Source of the DNA: Tsuneonella sp. CC-YZS046
Lineage (GTDB): Bacteria > Pseudomonadota > Alphaproteobacteria > Sphingomonadales > Sphingomonadaceae
Length of the DNA: 64,000 nt
Reading direction: 5' to 3'
Assembly (NCBI RefSeq): GCF_035581365.1
Contig: NZ_CP141590.1
Span: forward strand, 868,001-932,000
The notes beneath the pieces were generated by a model. That model worked only from the letters and a program-made list of their open reading frames with translations, did no database searches and was not told the origin of the DNA. The translations under genes were made by a program, and so were the position numbers. This document shows positions 1 to 8,974 of this stretch, piece after piece. Each line of letters starts with the position of its first letter. The stretch's first letter is position 1.

Positions 1-613
1 GGAGGCCGATATCGTCGGCCTTCACGATCAGGGCCACTACTCCGTAGACCGCCACCGTGATGCCGAAGCCGACCACGGCGAGCACTATCGCCTGCGTGGC
101 CAGGCCGGCGTCGGGAACCGAGCCGAGGGTGATGGCCATGATCTCCGCCGAAAGGATGAAGTCGGTTCTGATCGCGCCCGCGACCTTCTGGTCCTCGAAC
201 GATGCCTGATCGGACTCGGCCGGCTCGAACTCCGCCTCATGCGCATGAGCGGTGTGAGGCGACACCAGTTCGAGAAGTTTTTCGGCGCCCTCGTAGCAGA
301 GGTAAAGCCCGCCCAGCATCAGCAGCGGAAGGATCGCCTGCGGCGCGACCAGGCTCAGGCCGACCGCGGCGGGCAGCAGGATCAGCAGCTTGTTCCGCAG
401 CGAGCCGAGCGCGATCCTGCCGATGATCGGCAACTCGCGTGATGCCGAGAAGCCCGTCACATAGCGGGGGCTGACTGCGGTGTCGTCGATGACCACCCCC
501 GCGGCCTTGGTGCCGGCCTGGGTGGCCTGGGTGGCGACATCGTCCAGCGAAGCTGCGGCGACCTTGGCCAGCGCGGCGATGTCGTCGAGAAGTGCGATCA
601 GGCCAATGCTCAC
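1..613 (-). CDS. DUF808 family inner-membrane protein, C-terminus cut off
   Basis: The reading frame starts at a GTG (611-613) with MSIGLIALLDDIAALAK and runs 204 codons to the window edge without a stop, so only the N-terminal two thirds is present. The opening LLDDIA segment, a following VVIDDTAV motif and several hydrophobic helices (around residues 75-105 and 165-200) separated by an acidic, His-containing loop match the DUF808 (E. coli YedI-like) family of multi-pass inner-membrane proteins, usually about 300 residues. Their biochemical role is not established. It is transcribed away from the ketone-body operon that follows. The family call is firm; function is unknown. Confidence 0.85.
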   Translation of the reverse strand, partial: MSIGLIALLDDIAALAKVAAASLDDVATQATQAGTKAAGVVIDDTAVSPRYVTGFSASRELPIIGRIALGSLRNKLLILLPAAVGLSLVAPQAILPLLMLGGLYLCYEGAEKLLELVSPHTAHAHEAEFEPAESDQASFEDQKVAGAIRTDFILSAEIMAITLGSVPDAGLATQAIVLAVVGFGITVAVYGVVALIVKADDIGL

Positions 614-889
614 AATTCTTGGTCCTCGGTCCGATAGGCCCGGCAGTCGGGTGAATGCCGGCGAATGACCCCACAATGTTGCAGGCATCATGAAATCGAA
701 AGGGCCGTAACATCGTAACCTGACGAATCGGTGACGATTTTCGGCTTGCCGGCCGATGCTGAAGCCTTTGCCGCGCAATGGCGCGAACGGCTGAGAGGAA
801 CGCGATGATGTCATGCAATCGAAACCTCGGTGTGGCTCAACGCGATGCATCGTCGCCGATCCGACATTGAAATGAAAAGGGGGCAGCCA

Positions 890-1696
890 ATGACCGTCCA
901 GGATGGACAAGCGGGTGTGCATGGCAAGGTTGCCGTGGTTACGGGCTCCACCAGTGGCATTGGGTTGGCGATCGCCCGCCAGTTCGCGGCGCGGGGCGCG
1001 AATCTCGTCATCAACGGCCTTGGCGATGCCGCTGCCATCGAGGCGGAGCGCTCCGCCATCGAGGCGGATTTCGGCGTGCGTTGCCTCTATTCGCCGGCCA
1101 ACATGCTCTCGGGCGCCGAGATCGCCGAAATGGTGGCGCTCGCCGAGGGCAGTCTCGGCGGCTGCGACATTCTGGTGAACAACGCCGGCATCCAGCATGT
1201 CGCGCCGATCGACGAATTTCCCGACGAGAAGTGGCAGGCGATCATCGCCATCAATCTGCTGGCGGTCTTTCATTCGATCAAGGCGGCGCTGCCCGGCATG
1301 AAGCGGCGCGGCTGGGGCCGCATCGTCAACATCGCCTCGGCCCATGCGCTGATAGCATCGCCCTACAAATCCGCCTATGTCGCGGCCAAGCACGGCGTAG
1401 CGGGTCTGACGAAGACGGTCGCGCTCGAAGTCGCGACGCAGGGCGTCACCGTCAACGCCATCTGCCCCGGCTATGTCTGGACACCGCTCGTCGAGGCACA
1501 GATCCCCGACACGATGGCATCGCGCGGGCTGACGAGAGAGCAGGTCATCCATGACGTGTTGCTCGAGGCCCAGCCGACGAAGGAGTTCGTCACCGTCGAT
1601 CAGGTGGCTGCGCTCGCGCTCTATCTATGCAGCGGGGAAGCGGCCTCCATCACCGGGTCGATCCTGCCTATCGATGGCGGTTGGACGGCCCACTGA
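890..1696 (+). CDS. 3-hydroxybutyrate dehydrogenase (SDR family)
   Basis: A 268-aa short-chain dehydrogenase. The Rossmann glycine motif TGSTSGIG is at residues 18-25, NNAG at 97-100 and the catalytic Ser-Tyr-Lys set at about S150, Y163 and K167 (YVAAK). Length, the NNAGIQHVAPIDEFP stretch and the C-terminal LPIDGGW ending fit cytosolic NAD-dependent D-3-hydroxybutyrate dehydrogenase, which converts 3-hydroxybutyrate to acetoacetate. The start at 890 is preferred over in-frame ATGs at 830 and 872 because an AGGGGG Shine-Dalgarno lies 6 nt upstream. The next gene, acetoacetate decarboxylase, would consume the product, which supports the substrate assignment; other SDR substrates cannot be excluded. 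Confidence 0.88.
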   Translation: MTVQDGQAGVHGKVAVVTGSTSGIGLAIARQFAARGANLVINGLGDAAAIEAERSAIEADFGVRCLYSPANMLSGAEIAEMVALAEGSLGGCDILVNNAGIQHVAPIDEFPDEKWQAIIAINLLAVFHSIKAALPGMKRRGWGRIVNIASAHALIASPYKSAYVAAKHGVAGLTKTVALEVATQGVTVNAICPGYVWTPLVEAQIPDTMASRGLTREQVIHDVLLEAQPTKEFVTVDQVAALALYLCSGEAASITGSILPIDGGWTAH

Positions 1697-1731
1697 CCTG
1701 ACACGATCATTTCCCGAACAGGATTGCGCAG

Positions 1732-2490
1732 ATGAAAGCTGACGACGTTCGCCGCGCTTATGCCATGCCTCTGTCGAACCCCGCTTATCCGCCGGGGCCA
1801 TATCGGTTCTTCGATCGGGAATATGTCATTATCAGCTATCGCACCGATCCGGATGCGTTGCGGGCCGTCGTGCCCGAACCGCTCGAGATCGCCGAGCCGG
1901 TGGTCAAGTATGAATTCATCAAGATGCCCGACGCCACCGGCTTCGGCGACTACACCGAATCGGGCCAGGTCATTCCGGTGCGGTTCGAGGGCAAGGCGGG
2001 CGTGTATGTCCACGCCATGTATCTCGACGACGATGCGCCCATTGCCGGCGGCCGCGAGATCTGGGGCTTTCCCAAGAAGCTCGCATTTCCCAAGCTCGTC
2101 CATGAAGGCGAGGTGATCGTTGGCACATTGCACTACGGCTCTGTGCTCTGCTCCACCGCGACCATGGCCTACAAGCACGAGGCGCTCGATACGGACGCGA
2201 TCGCTGAAGCGCTCGGCGAGCCGAACTTCCTCGTCAAGATCATCCCGCATGTCGACGCCACGCCGCGCATCTGCGAATTGGTCCGCTATCGCCTGGAGGA
2301 CATCGTCGTCAAAGAGGCGTGGTCGGGGCCGGCCGAATTGGAGCTGCACCGCCATGTGATCGCGGACGTCGCCCGCCTGCCGGTGCTGGAGATCGTCTCG
2401 GCCGTGCATTTCGTCGCCGACCTCACGCTCGGCCTGGGCGAGGTGGTGCATGACTATATGGCCAGTCAGGGGAGTGACCGACATGCCTGA
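1732..2490 (+). CDS. Acetoacetate decarboxylase
   Basis: A 252-aa protein of the ADC family. The Schiff-base lysine motif WGFPKK is present, with the lysine pair at residues 115-116, the same numbering as Lys115/Lys116 of the Clostridium acetobutylicum enzyme; the upstream GGREIWGF supplies the conserved acidic residue near the active site. The predicted reaction is acetoacetate to acetone plus CO2. It begins 35 nt after the 3-hydroxybutyrate dehydrogenase and its stop overlaps the next gene, so the three genes probably form one transcript for ketone-body or PHB breakdown products. Some ADC-superfamily proteins use other keto acids, so the substrate is inferred from context. Confidence 0.88.
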   Translation: MKADDVRRAYAMPLSNPAYPPGPYRFFDREYVIISYRTDPDALRAVVPEPLEIAEPVVKYEFIKMPDATGFGDYTESGQVIPVRFEGKAGVYVHAMYLDDDAPIAGGREIWGFPKKLAFPKLVHEGEVIVGTLHYGSVLCSTATMAYKHEALDTDAIAEALGEPNFLVKIIPHVDATPRICELVRYRLEDIVVKEAWSGPAELELHRHVIADVARLPVLEIVSAVHFVADLTLGLGEVVHDYMASQGSDRHA

Positions 2491-3646
2491 GACGATGCGC
2501 AAGCGCAAAAACGAGACGCCGGACATCGAGGAACTGCTTGCCCCCTATCAGTCGGTGGCGCTGGTCCTGCAGGGCGGCGGCGCGTTGGGCGCCTATCAGG
2601 CCGGCGTGTTTCAGGCGCTGGCGGAGGCTGGCGTCCATGCCAACTGGCTGTCCGGCGTGTCTATCGGGGCGATCAACGCGGCGATCATCGCCGGCAATCG
2701 GCCGGAGAATCAGCTCGACCGGCTGCGCGATTTCTGGGAAACCGTCTCGGAGCGGAAGATCTGGCTGTTCACACCGGAGGGCGACGTCTTCCGAAGGCTG
2801 CGCAACCAGGTCAGTTCGATGATGACGATGACCACCGGCCTGCCGGGCTTCTTCAAGTTGCGCAACGCGAATCCCTGGTTGCAGCTTTCCGGCGCCTCGG
2901 GCGCCACCAGCTTCTACGACACGGACGAGCTTCAGCACACGCTCGATCGGCTGATTGACTGGGATGTGCTCAACAATCGCGAACGCCGGCTCAGTGTCGG
3001 CGCGGTGAATGTCAGCACCGGCAACTTCCGCTATTTCGACAGCGAGATCGAAGTGCTTGGGCCTCAGCATATCATGGCTTCGGGTGCGCTGCCGCCGGCT
3101 TTCCCGGCGGTCCTCATAGAAAACGAATATTATTGGGATGGCGGCATCGTCTCCAACACTCCGCTGCAATATCTGCTGGAGCAGGAGGATGTTCACGACA
3201 CGCTGGTGTTTCAGGTGGATCTGTTCAGTTCGCGGGGCATATTGCCGCGCGACATGGGCGACGTTCTCGCCCGCCATAAGGACATCATGTATTCAAGCCG
3301 CACGCGCAACAATACGGACACCTTCCGCCGCCTTCATAACCTCAGGCTGAAGTTGCATCAGGCGCTGCTGCGCGTCCCGCCCGAAGCGCTCACCGACGAC
3401 GATCATGCTTTCCTTGCCGCCATGGAAGACGTGCCGCAGATCAACATCGTGCATCTCATCTATCAGCAGAAGATATACGAGAGCGATGCGAAGGATTATG
3501 AGTTCTCGGGCAGTTCGATGCGCGAGCATTGGGATTCCGGCTATCAAGACACGCGCAAGACTCTCGGCCACCGCAAATGGCTGGCGAAGCCGCCGGAATC
3601 GATCGGCATGACAGTGCATGATGTCCATCGCGACGATCCGAGCTGA
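2483..3646 (+). CDS. Patatin-like phospholipase with DUF3734 C-terminal region
   Basis: A 387-aa serine lipid acyl hydrolase. The oxyanion loop GGGALGAY begins at residue 31, the nucleophile elbow GVSIG places the catalytic serine at residue 60, and the DGG motif gives the dyad aspartate at residue 219. The last ~120 residues match the DUF3734 extension seen in a bacterial patatin subgroup. The start at 2483 overlaps the acetoacetate decarboxylase stop by 8 nt and has CAGGGGAG upstream; an earlier in-frame start at 2450 lies inside the preceding gene. Linkage with 3-hydroxybutyrate and acetoacetate enzymes suggests lipid or PHB-granule turnover, but the substrate is not shown by sequence. Confidence 0.87.
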   Translation: MPETMRKRKNETPDIEELLAPYQSVALVLQGGGALGAYQAGVFQALAEAGVHANWLSGVSIGAINAAIIAGNRPENQLDRLRDFWETVSERKIWLFTPEGDVFRRLRNQVSSMMTMTTGLPGFFKLRNANPWLQLSGASGATSFYDTDELQHTLDRLIDWDVLNNRERRLSVGAVNVSTGNFRYFDSEIEVLGPQHIMASGALPPAFPAVLIENEYYWDGGIVSNTPLQYLLEQEDVHDTLVFQVDLFSSRGILPRDMGDVLARHKDIMYSSRTRNNTDTFRRLHNLRLKLHQALLRVPPEALTDDDHAFLAAMEDVPQINIVHLIYQQKIYESDAKDYEFSGSSMREHWDSGYQDTRKTLGHRKWLAKPPESIGMTVHDVHRDDPS

Positions 3647-3902
3647 TTGAGGCCGGACGCCGGATGAGCGAATTGCCGCTGCGCTTCCTGCCTGCGTAAG
3701 CGGCACCCATTCCCGGATGCCATGCGGAGCGATTTTGCCCGATAGCCACGCGCGCCTTGTCGTTCCATTCGGTGCGGGTTGGGGGAAAGGCGCTCGTTCG
3801 CGATCTGAATGCGATGGTGTGGCCTGACGGTTTACGGCTCTCGCCGGCCCGTCGCATCGCTTCGATCTCTGGCTGTAAGCCGCGTCTTTCCGCCGGCTCC
3901 AC

Positions 3903-3979
3903 TGGTCGGGACGAGAGGATTCGAACCTCCGACCCCCACACCCCCAGTGTGATGCGCTACCAGGCTGCGCTACGTCCCG
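3903..3979 (-). tRNA. tRNA-Pro (GGG)
   Basis: Read on the minus strand, a 77-nt cloverleaf folds with a 7-bp acceptor stem (CGGGACG/CGTCCCG), D-arm with CCTGGTA, anticodon arm TCACA-CTGGGGG-TGTGG giving anticodon GGG, a GGAGG-TTCGAAT-CCTCT T-arm and an encoded 3' ACCA. It decodes CCC and lies upstream of yajC on the opposite strand. Confidence 0.95.
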
Positions 3980-4112
3980 ACCGTGGAGCGGGCCTATAGC
4001 ATCGCCAAACCGCAATACAAGAGGCTCTTTCCCCGCGTCATTTCCGCGATGCGTGCGTTGCGCACGACCTTCTTTATTGCTAGGCGCGCAACCTTCCACC
4101 CCCGTGCCGGAA

Positions 4113-4129
4113 GGCCAGCCTTGCTGGCC
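4113..4129. other. Perfect 7-bp hairpin in yajC upstream region
   Basis: GGCCAGC-CTT-GCTGGCC is a perfect inverted repeat with a 3-nt loop about 50 nt upstream of the yajC start. No T-run follows, so it is not an obvious intrinsic terminator. Its function is not evident. Confidence 0.4.
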
Positions 4130-4177
4130 GTGGCTTCGGGCTCGATCTGCCTGACCTTTTTTGCGACGAGCGCATTC

Positions 4178-4504
4178 ATGCTAGATATTCTTTCCGCAGC
4201 CGCAGCCTCCGGGTCGGAACCTCCTTTCTGGGTGTCGATGTTGCCTTTGGTGGGCATGGGCGTCATTTTCTGGTTCCTGATTATCCGCCCGCAAATTCGC
4301 CGCCAGAAGGAACACGCGGCGCGTGTCGCGGCGTTGAAGAAGGGGGATCAGGTGGTCACCGCGGGCGGGCTTGTCGGAAAGGTCATCAAGGTGGATGACA
4401 CTTATGCGGAGCTTGAGCTGGGGCAGGGCGTGCGCGTGAAAGCGGTCAAGGGCACGATCGGCGAAATCCTGACGCCGGGCAGCGGCGCCCCAGCGAACGA
4501 TTGA
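4178..4504 (+). CDS. yajC: Sec translocon accessory protein YajC
   Basis: A 108-aa protein with one transmembrane helix (about residues 17-38, ending FLIIRPQ), followed by a basic RRQKEH segment and a KKGDQVVTAGGLVGKV motif, the hallmark of YajC. YajC joins SecD and SecF in the inner-membrane complex assisting protein export. The ATG at 4178 gives the usual family length; upstream in-frame codons back to 3983 run into the tRNA region and are not family-like. secD starts 9 nt downstream and secF follows, the conserved yajC-secD-secF order. Confidence 0.95.
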   Translation: MLDILSAAAASGSEPPFWVSMLPLVGMGVIFWFLIIRPQIRRQKEHAARVAALKKGDQVVTAGGLVGKVIKVDDTYAELELGQGVRVKAVKGTIGEILTPGSGAPAND

Positions 4505-4513
4505 TCCCAAGCC

Positions 4514-6118
4514 ATGCTTGAATTTCCTCGCTGGAAAAAGATCTGGCTGTGGTTCGTCACTGTGGTCTTGGTGGTTGCGGCTCTGCCCTCGCTCGTTTCC
4601 GTAACAGGCGCGAACTGGCCCAGCTTTCTGCCGGACCCCAAGGTCAATCTGGGGCTGGACCTTGCGGGCGGGAGCCACATCCTGCTGGAAGCCGATCCGA
4701 GCCAGGTTCGACGCCAGCGGCTGGAAGGCATGGAAGAATCGGTTCGGGGTGCGCTGCGCGCCGCGGAACCGCGCATCCGCATCGGTGATGTATCGAGCAA
4801 GGGCGGAACGCTGTCGTTCCTGTTGGAAGACCCGTCGCAGGTCGACGCGGCACGCGAAGCCATACTTCCGCTGACCACCGGCGCCGGCCTGACCGGGCAG
4901 CGCGACTGGAAGATCGAAGTGGTCGAAGGCAACCGCTTCAAGCTGACGCCCACCCAGGCGGGCATCGACCAGGCTGTCACTTCGGCGATGGATTCGGCGA
5001 CCGAAGTGGTGCGCAAGCGGATCGACGCGCTCGGCACCCGCGAACCCACGATCATTCGCCAGGGCGCCCAGCGCATCGTCGTGCAGGTTCCCGGCCTCAG
5101 CGATCCCAAGGCATTGAAGGATCTGCTCGGCCAGACCGCCAAGCTCGAGTTCAAGCTGGTCGACACCACTGCCCTGCCGGCCGATATCGCCAGGGGCGTG
5201 GCGCCTCCGGGCAGCGAAATCGTGCCCTATGCGGAAGCCGAAAGTTCCGGTGTCGGCGCGATCGCGGTCAAGCGCTTGGGCGGGATCAAGGGCGATTCCC
5301 TGACCAACGCCCAGCAGAGCTTCAATTCGCAGAACAATGAACCCGTGGTCACGATCACCTTCGATCAGCAGGGCGGTGCGAAATTCGCCAAGCTCACCAC
5401 GGAGAATGTCAATCGCCCCTTCGCCATCATTCTCGACGGCAAGGTGTTGTCGGCTCCCAACATCAACGAACCGATCCTGGGCGGCAGCGCGCAGATTTCC
5501 GGCAGCTTCACGGTGGAGACGGCCAACCAGCTCGCGATTGCATTGCGTTCCGGCGCTCTTCCGGTCGACCTCAAGGTGGTCGAGGAACGGACCGTAGGCC
5601 CCGATCTCGGCGCTGACTCGATCGAGAAGGGACTGATCGCCATGCTGGTCGGTTCGATAGCGGTGATGGCCTTCATCATCGCTACCTATGGCCGCTTCGG
5701 GATATATGCGTGCATCGCTCTGGTTCTCAACGTGCTGATGATCCTGGGTGTGATGGCGATCTTCAACACCACGCTCACCTTGCCCGGCATTGCCGGTTTC
5801 GTGCTGACGATTGGCGCCGCGGTGGACGCCAACGTGCTTATCAACGAGCGAATACGCGAGGAGCGCAAACGCGGGCGAAAGGTCTTCGCCGCGGTCGAGG
5901 CCGGCTATCGCGAGGCCAGCCGCGCGATTTTCGACGCCAACATCACCAACGTCATCGCGGCGGTGCTCATGTTCCTGTTCGGCTCCGGCCCGGTGCGCGG
6001 CTTCGCCATGGTGCTGATGATCGGTATCGTCACTTCGGTGTTCACCGCCGTGACGCTGACCCGCATGTGGGTCGCCAACTGGCTGCGCAAGGAACGCCCG
6101 TCGGAAATCGTGCTGTGA
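4514..6118 (+). CDS. secD: Protein translocase subunit SecD
   Basis: A 534-aa RND-type membrane protein. It has an N-terminal membrane helix (about residues 10-30), the D1 motif LGLDLAGGSH after it, a large periplasmic region and a C-terminal five-helix bundle with the TLPGIAGFVLTIGAAVDANV segment and ERIREE, the conserved D4-D5 region. SecD/F uses proton motive force to complete translocation and release of exported proteins. It follows yajC by 9 nt and precedes secF by 13 nt. Length is normal for alphaproteobacterial SecD. Confidence 0.97.
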   Translation: MLEFPRWKKIWLWFVTVVLVVAALPSLVSVTGANWPSFLPDPKVNLGLDLAGGSHILLEADPSQVRRQRLEGMEESVRGALRAAEPRIRIGDVSSKGGTLSFLLEDPSQVDAAREAILPLTTGAGLTGQRDWKIEVVEGNRFKLTPTQAGIDQAVTSAMDSATEVVRKRIDALGTREPTIIRQGAQRIVVQVPGLSDPKALKDLLGQTAKLEFKLVDTTALPADIARGVAPPGSEIVPYAEAESSGVGAIAVKRLGGIKGDSLTNAQQSFNSQNNEPVVTITFDQQGGAKFAKLTTENVNRPFAIILDGKVLSAPNINEPILGGSAQISGSFTVETANQLAIALRSGALPVDLKVVEERTVGPDLGADSIEKGLIAMLVGSIAVMAFIIATYGRFGIYACIALVLNVLMILGVMAIFNTTLTLPGIAGFVLTIGAAVDANVLINERIREERKRGRKVFAAVEAGYREASRAIFDANITNVIAAVLMFLFGSGPVRGFAMVLMIGIVTSVFTAVTLTRMWVANWLRKERPSEIVL

Positions 6119-6131
6119 AGGAATGCCAGCG

Positions 6132-7109
6132 ATGAAACTGCTCAAGCTCATTCCCGACGATACGAACATTCGCTTCCTGCGGTGGCGCGTGCCGTTCTAT
6201 TCCGTCAGCATCCTGTTGATGGCCCTCTCGATCGCGCTGGTGCTGGTCCGCGGCCTCAATCTGGGGGTCGATTTCGTCGGTGGCCAGATGATCCGCGTGA
6301 CCTTCACGCAGACGGCGGAGGCGCCGGTTGCCGAATTGCGCGAAACGGTCGGCGCGCTGGGTTATGGCGAACCCATCATCCAGCAATTCGGCAAGCCGAA
6401 CGAAATCTCGATCCGCATGAAGCTGCCGGAAGGCTCGGAAGGGCAGCCCGCGCTCGCGGATGCGATGGCGCGCAAGATCACCGCGACGATCCAGGCGGAA
6501 CACAGCGACGCCCGCATCGACGGGGTGGATTCCGTATCCGGCAAGGTTTCCGGTGAGTTGTTCCAGACGGGGATGCTCGCGCTCGGCCTCGCGATGATAG
6601 GCATTTCGATTTATATCTGGGTGCGGTTCGAATGGCAGTTCGGCGTCGGTGCGCTGTTCGCGCTGGTGCATGATGTGACGCTGACTCTGGGCATGTTCGC
6701 GCTTACCCAGATGGAGTTCGACCTTAACATCGTCGCCGCGCTGCTGACCTTGATCGGCTATTCGCTGAACGACAATATCGTGGTCTATGACCGCGTCAGG
6801 GAAAATCTGAAGAAATACCGGAAGATGCCAGTTGCCGAGTTGCTGGACATGTCGGTCAACGAAACCCTGTCCCGAACGATCGTCACTTCCCTTTCGCTGC
6901 TGATAACGCTGATCGCGCTCCTGCTGCTGGGGCCGGATGTGATCTTCGGGTTCACTGCGGCGATCACGCTCGGCATCTTCGTCGGCACCTACAGCTCGAT
7001 CTACATGGCGACGCCGATCCTGATCTGGCTTGGCGTGACTTCGGAGAGCTTTGTTCCGGTCGAGGACGCGGATGAGAAGGCCGGGCGGCTCGCGCGCGGT
7101 GACGCCTGA
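6132..7109 (+). CDS. secF: Protein translocase subunit SecF
   Basis: A 325-aa partner of SecD. It shows the N-terminal membrane helix, the LGVDFVGGQMI motif typical of SecF, a short periplasmic region and a C-terminal bundle including LTLIGYSLNDNIVVYDRVREN, the SecF signature. The start at 6132 is preferred to the in-frame ATG at 6123 because the TGAAGGA Shine-Dalgarno (6116-6122) abuts 6123 but sits about 9 nt before 6132. Its 3' end converges on the glycosyltransferase with only 22 nt between them. Confidence 0.96.
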   Translation: MKLLKLIPDDTNIRFLRWRVPFYSVSILLMALSIALVLVRGLNLGVDFVGGQMIRVTFTQTAEAPVAELRETVGALGYGEPIIQQFGKPNEISIRMKLPEGSEGQPALADAMARKITATIQAEHSDARIDGVDSVSGKVSGELFQTGMLALGLAMIGISIYIWVRFEWQFGVGALFALVHDVTLTLGMFALTQMEFDLNIVAALLTLIGYSLNDNIVVYDRVRENLKKYRKMPVAELLDMSVNETLSRTIVTSLSLLITLIALLLLGPDVIFGFTAAITLGIFVGTYSSIYMATPILIWLGVTSESFVPVEDADEKAGRLARGDA

Positions 7110-7131
7110 GCAAGCCTCCTCCGGGGCGCAC

Positions 7132-8314
7132 TCAGGCTTTCAATAGCCCCTCGTAATATTCGGCGAGCCTTTCCGCGTGCGCGCGCCAGCTGAATTGCGC
7201 GGCGTTCTGCGCGACCATTTCCGGTGAGGACGGCGCGGCCAGAACCGCCCGAACGGCTGCGGCAATGGCCCGGGGATCGCGCTCGGCGATCAGACCGGCG
7301 CTCGCGTCGCGGAGAATTTCGCGCGCGCCACCCGCATCGCTGATCACCAGCGGGCAGCCGCAGGCCAGCGCTTCCACCCAGGCATTGGCCAGCCCTTCGC
7401 TTTCGGATGGCAATACCATCGCATCGGCGGCGCAAAGCAGCAGGGGGATCGAAATCATGGTCCAGGGCGCCTAGGAAATGCACTCGCCCGGCAAGTCCCA
7501 GACGGCGCACAAGGGCACCCAAAGCGTCCTGATCGGCACCTGTCCCGACCAGAGCGAGCCGTGCGCCGGGCAGATTGGCCAATGCCTCGATCACCAGCGC
7601 CTGCCCCTTGCGCGGGATCAGCGCGCCGACCGTGGCGAGCAGCGCTCCATCCCGGCTGATGCCGAACCTTTCCGCGATTTCCGCCCGGCAGGTCTTGCGG
7701 TCGCGGGGATGGAAGCGCGCGCGGTCCAGCCCGGTATAGTGGATCGCGATCTTTTCGCGTGGCAGGCCGATCGCCGCCATGTCGTGCGCCAGGGCCTCGC
7801 TCACCGAGAGCAGGGTGCCCGCCCGGGCGGCTGCGGCGATCATCTGGCGCCGGGCATAGGGCCTGGCGCCCCAATAGGAGATGTCCGCGCCGCGCGCCTT
7901 GATCGCGAGAGGCAGATCCAGGGCCTTCGCAATTCGCGCGGCGGCAGGCCCATCCGGATAGAAGAACTGGGCGTCCACCAGGTCGAACGGTTTCTGCGCG
8001 TGCAGGCGGCGCGCCAGCGGCAGTATCGCGCGGGAGATCAGCGCGGGATTGATGGGGCCGGACAGCCCCGGCAGGATCGGGAAGCTGGGGCGGTGCAACT
8101 CCACGCCATGCTCGACACCGTCGGTCAATACCCCGGCCAGCTGGCGATAGCGGCCCAGGCGCAGCGGCGGCAGGCCGATCGGATTGATGACGGTTACCTC
8201 CCAGCCGGGCTGCGCCGCCAGGGCTTCCAGCGACCGGGCGACGAATGTTCCGAAGCGCGGCGTGTGGCGATTGGGGTAAAGCGTGGCGATCGACAGCAGG
8301 CGGCGTGCCGTCAC
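7132..8314 (-). pseudogene. GT4-type glycosyltransferase interrupted by a one-base frameshift
   Basis: A glycosyltransferase of the GT-B fold, GT4 family, split between two frames. The N-terminal frame (from GTG at 8312-8314, SIATLYPNRHTPRFGTFV) covers the acceptor domain and first part of the donor domain (VGALIPRKGQ, VHFLGALDHD). The rest (CAADAMVLPSESEGLANAWVE on to the end) is in another frame from about 7458 to the stop at 7132. Removing one base from the five-base homopolymer at 7443-7447 would restore a full-length protein of about 393 aa with the donor-site ExG motif intact. The GTG start overlaps the regulator stop by 4 nt, so the genes are coupled. The sugar and acceptor are unknown; this may be a true pseudogene or a sequencing indel. 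Confidence 0.82.
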
Positions 8315-8883
8315 AGTCTGCGCACCAGCATTTCCGCCACGCCGAACCAGGGCGGGTCATCGACCACCAGTTGTTTCTGCCCCAGCCCGGGCGGAAGCAC
8401 GCCGACGCGCTTGCCCTGCCGGTCTATCAAGCGCCCGAATGCGAAGCGCCCGCCCTTGCGCGGCACGAGGACATCCCGATTGATGGCCTTGGGGGCGTCC
8501 TCAGGCGGCAATTGGCGCAGCCAGAGCTGGTCGCCGGGGCGATATTCGCCCGCGCTCGTCTCGATCGCCAGCGCCATCAGCGGCGCGCCGCTGTTCAGGT
8601 CCGTCGGCAGGATGGCGTCGCGCTGGGTGGAAAGGGATTCCGCGCCGCTGTCCGTCAGCTTCGCCACCACTTTCGGCTGCGGGCTTTCCTTCCCGCGCAC
8701 CAGCATTTCCGGCTCGACCTGCAGCGCGGCGGCAATCCGGTTCATCCAGACGAGCGACAGGTTGCGCATGCCGGTTTCGAGCCGGCCGATGGTCTGTGCG
8801 GTGGTCGGCGGCTCGCAGGCAGCGGCGACATCGGCAAGGGTCATGCCCTTTTCCTTGCGGATATCGCGGATGCGATTGATCAT
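8311..8883 (-). CDS. XRE-family transcriptional regulator with degenerate S24-like C-terminal domain
   Basis: A 190-aa protein. Residues 1-60 form a Cro/C1 helix-turn-helix (RIRDIRKEKGMTLADVAAA, then TAQTIGRLETG). Residues ~85-190 resemble the S24/LexA-like peptidase fold (GEYRPGDQLWL, GRLIDRQGK), but the usual GDSM serine motif is replaced by ETSAGEY, so autocleavage is unlikely. The gene shares a GTGA overlap with the downstream glycosyltransferase and is divergent from the DUF6456 gene; a perfect 8-bp inverted repeat lies in the shared intergenic region and may be its operator. The target genes are inferred from position only. Confidence 0.83.
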   Translation of the reverse strand: MINRIRDIRKEKGMTLADVAAACEPPTTAQTIGRLETGMRNLSLVWMNRIAAALQVEPEMLVRGKESPQPKVVAKLTDSGAESLSTQRDAILPTDLNSGAPLMALAIETSAGEYRPGDQLWLRQLPPEDAPKAINRDVLVPRKGGRFAFGRLIDRQGKRVGVLPPGLGQKQLVVDDPPWFGVAEMLVRRL

Positions 8884-8900
8884 GAATGCCTCTCCACTAA

Positions 8901-8940
8901 CCAAATCGGTTTCCGCTTTCCTACAAGCATCTCGATTTGG
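8901..8940. promoter_or_regulatory. Candidate XRE operator: inverted repeat between divergent genes
   Basis: CCAAATCG at 8901-8908 and CGATTTGG at 8933-8940 form a perfect 8-bp inverted repeat with a 24-nt spacer inside the 91-bp gap between the XRE regulator start and the DUF6456 gene start. The position suits autoregulation by the XRE protein and co-control of the divergent gene. Binding is inferred. Confidence 0.45.
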
Positions 8941-8974
8941 CAAGTGCCTGCACGGTTTCAACGAGGAGATTGCA

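Noticed and set aside
3983-4177. N-terminal extension of YajC
   Set aside because: The in-frame upstream sequence is basic, not family-like, and begins 4 nt after the tRNA.
4181-6169. 662-codon minus-strand frame opposite secD
   Set aside because: Shadow frame caused by GC-rich codon bias; secD on the plus strand is unambiguous.
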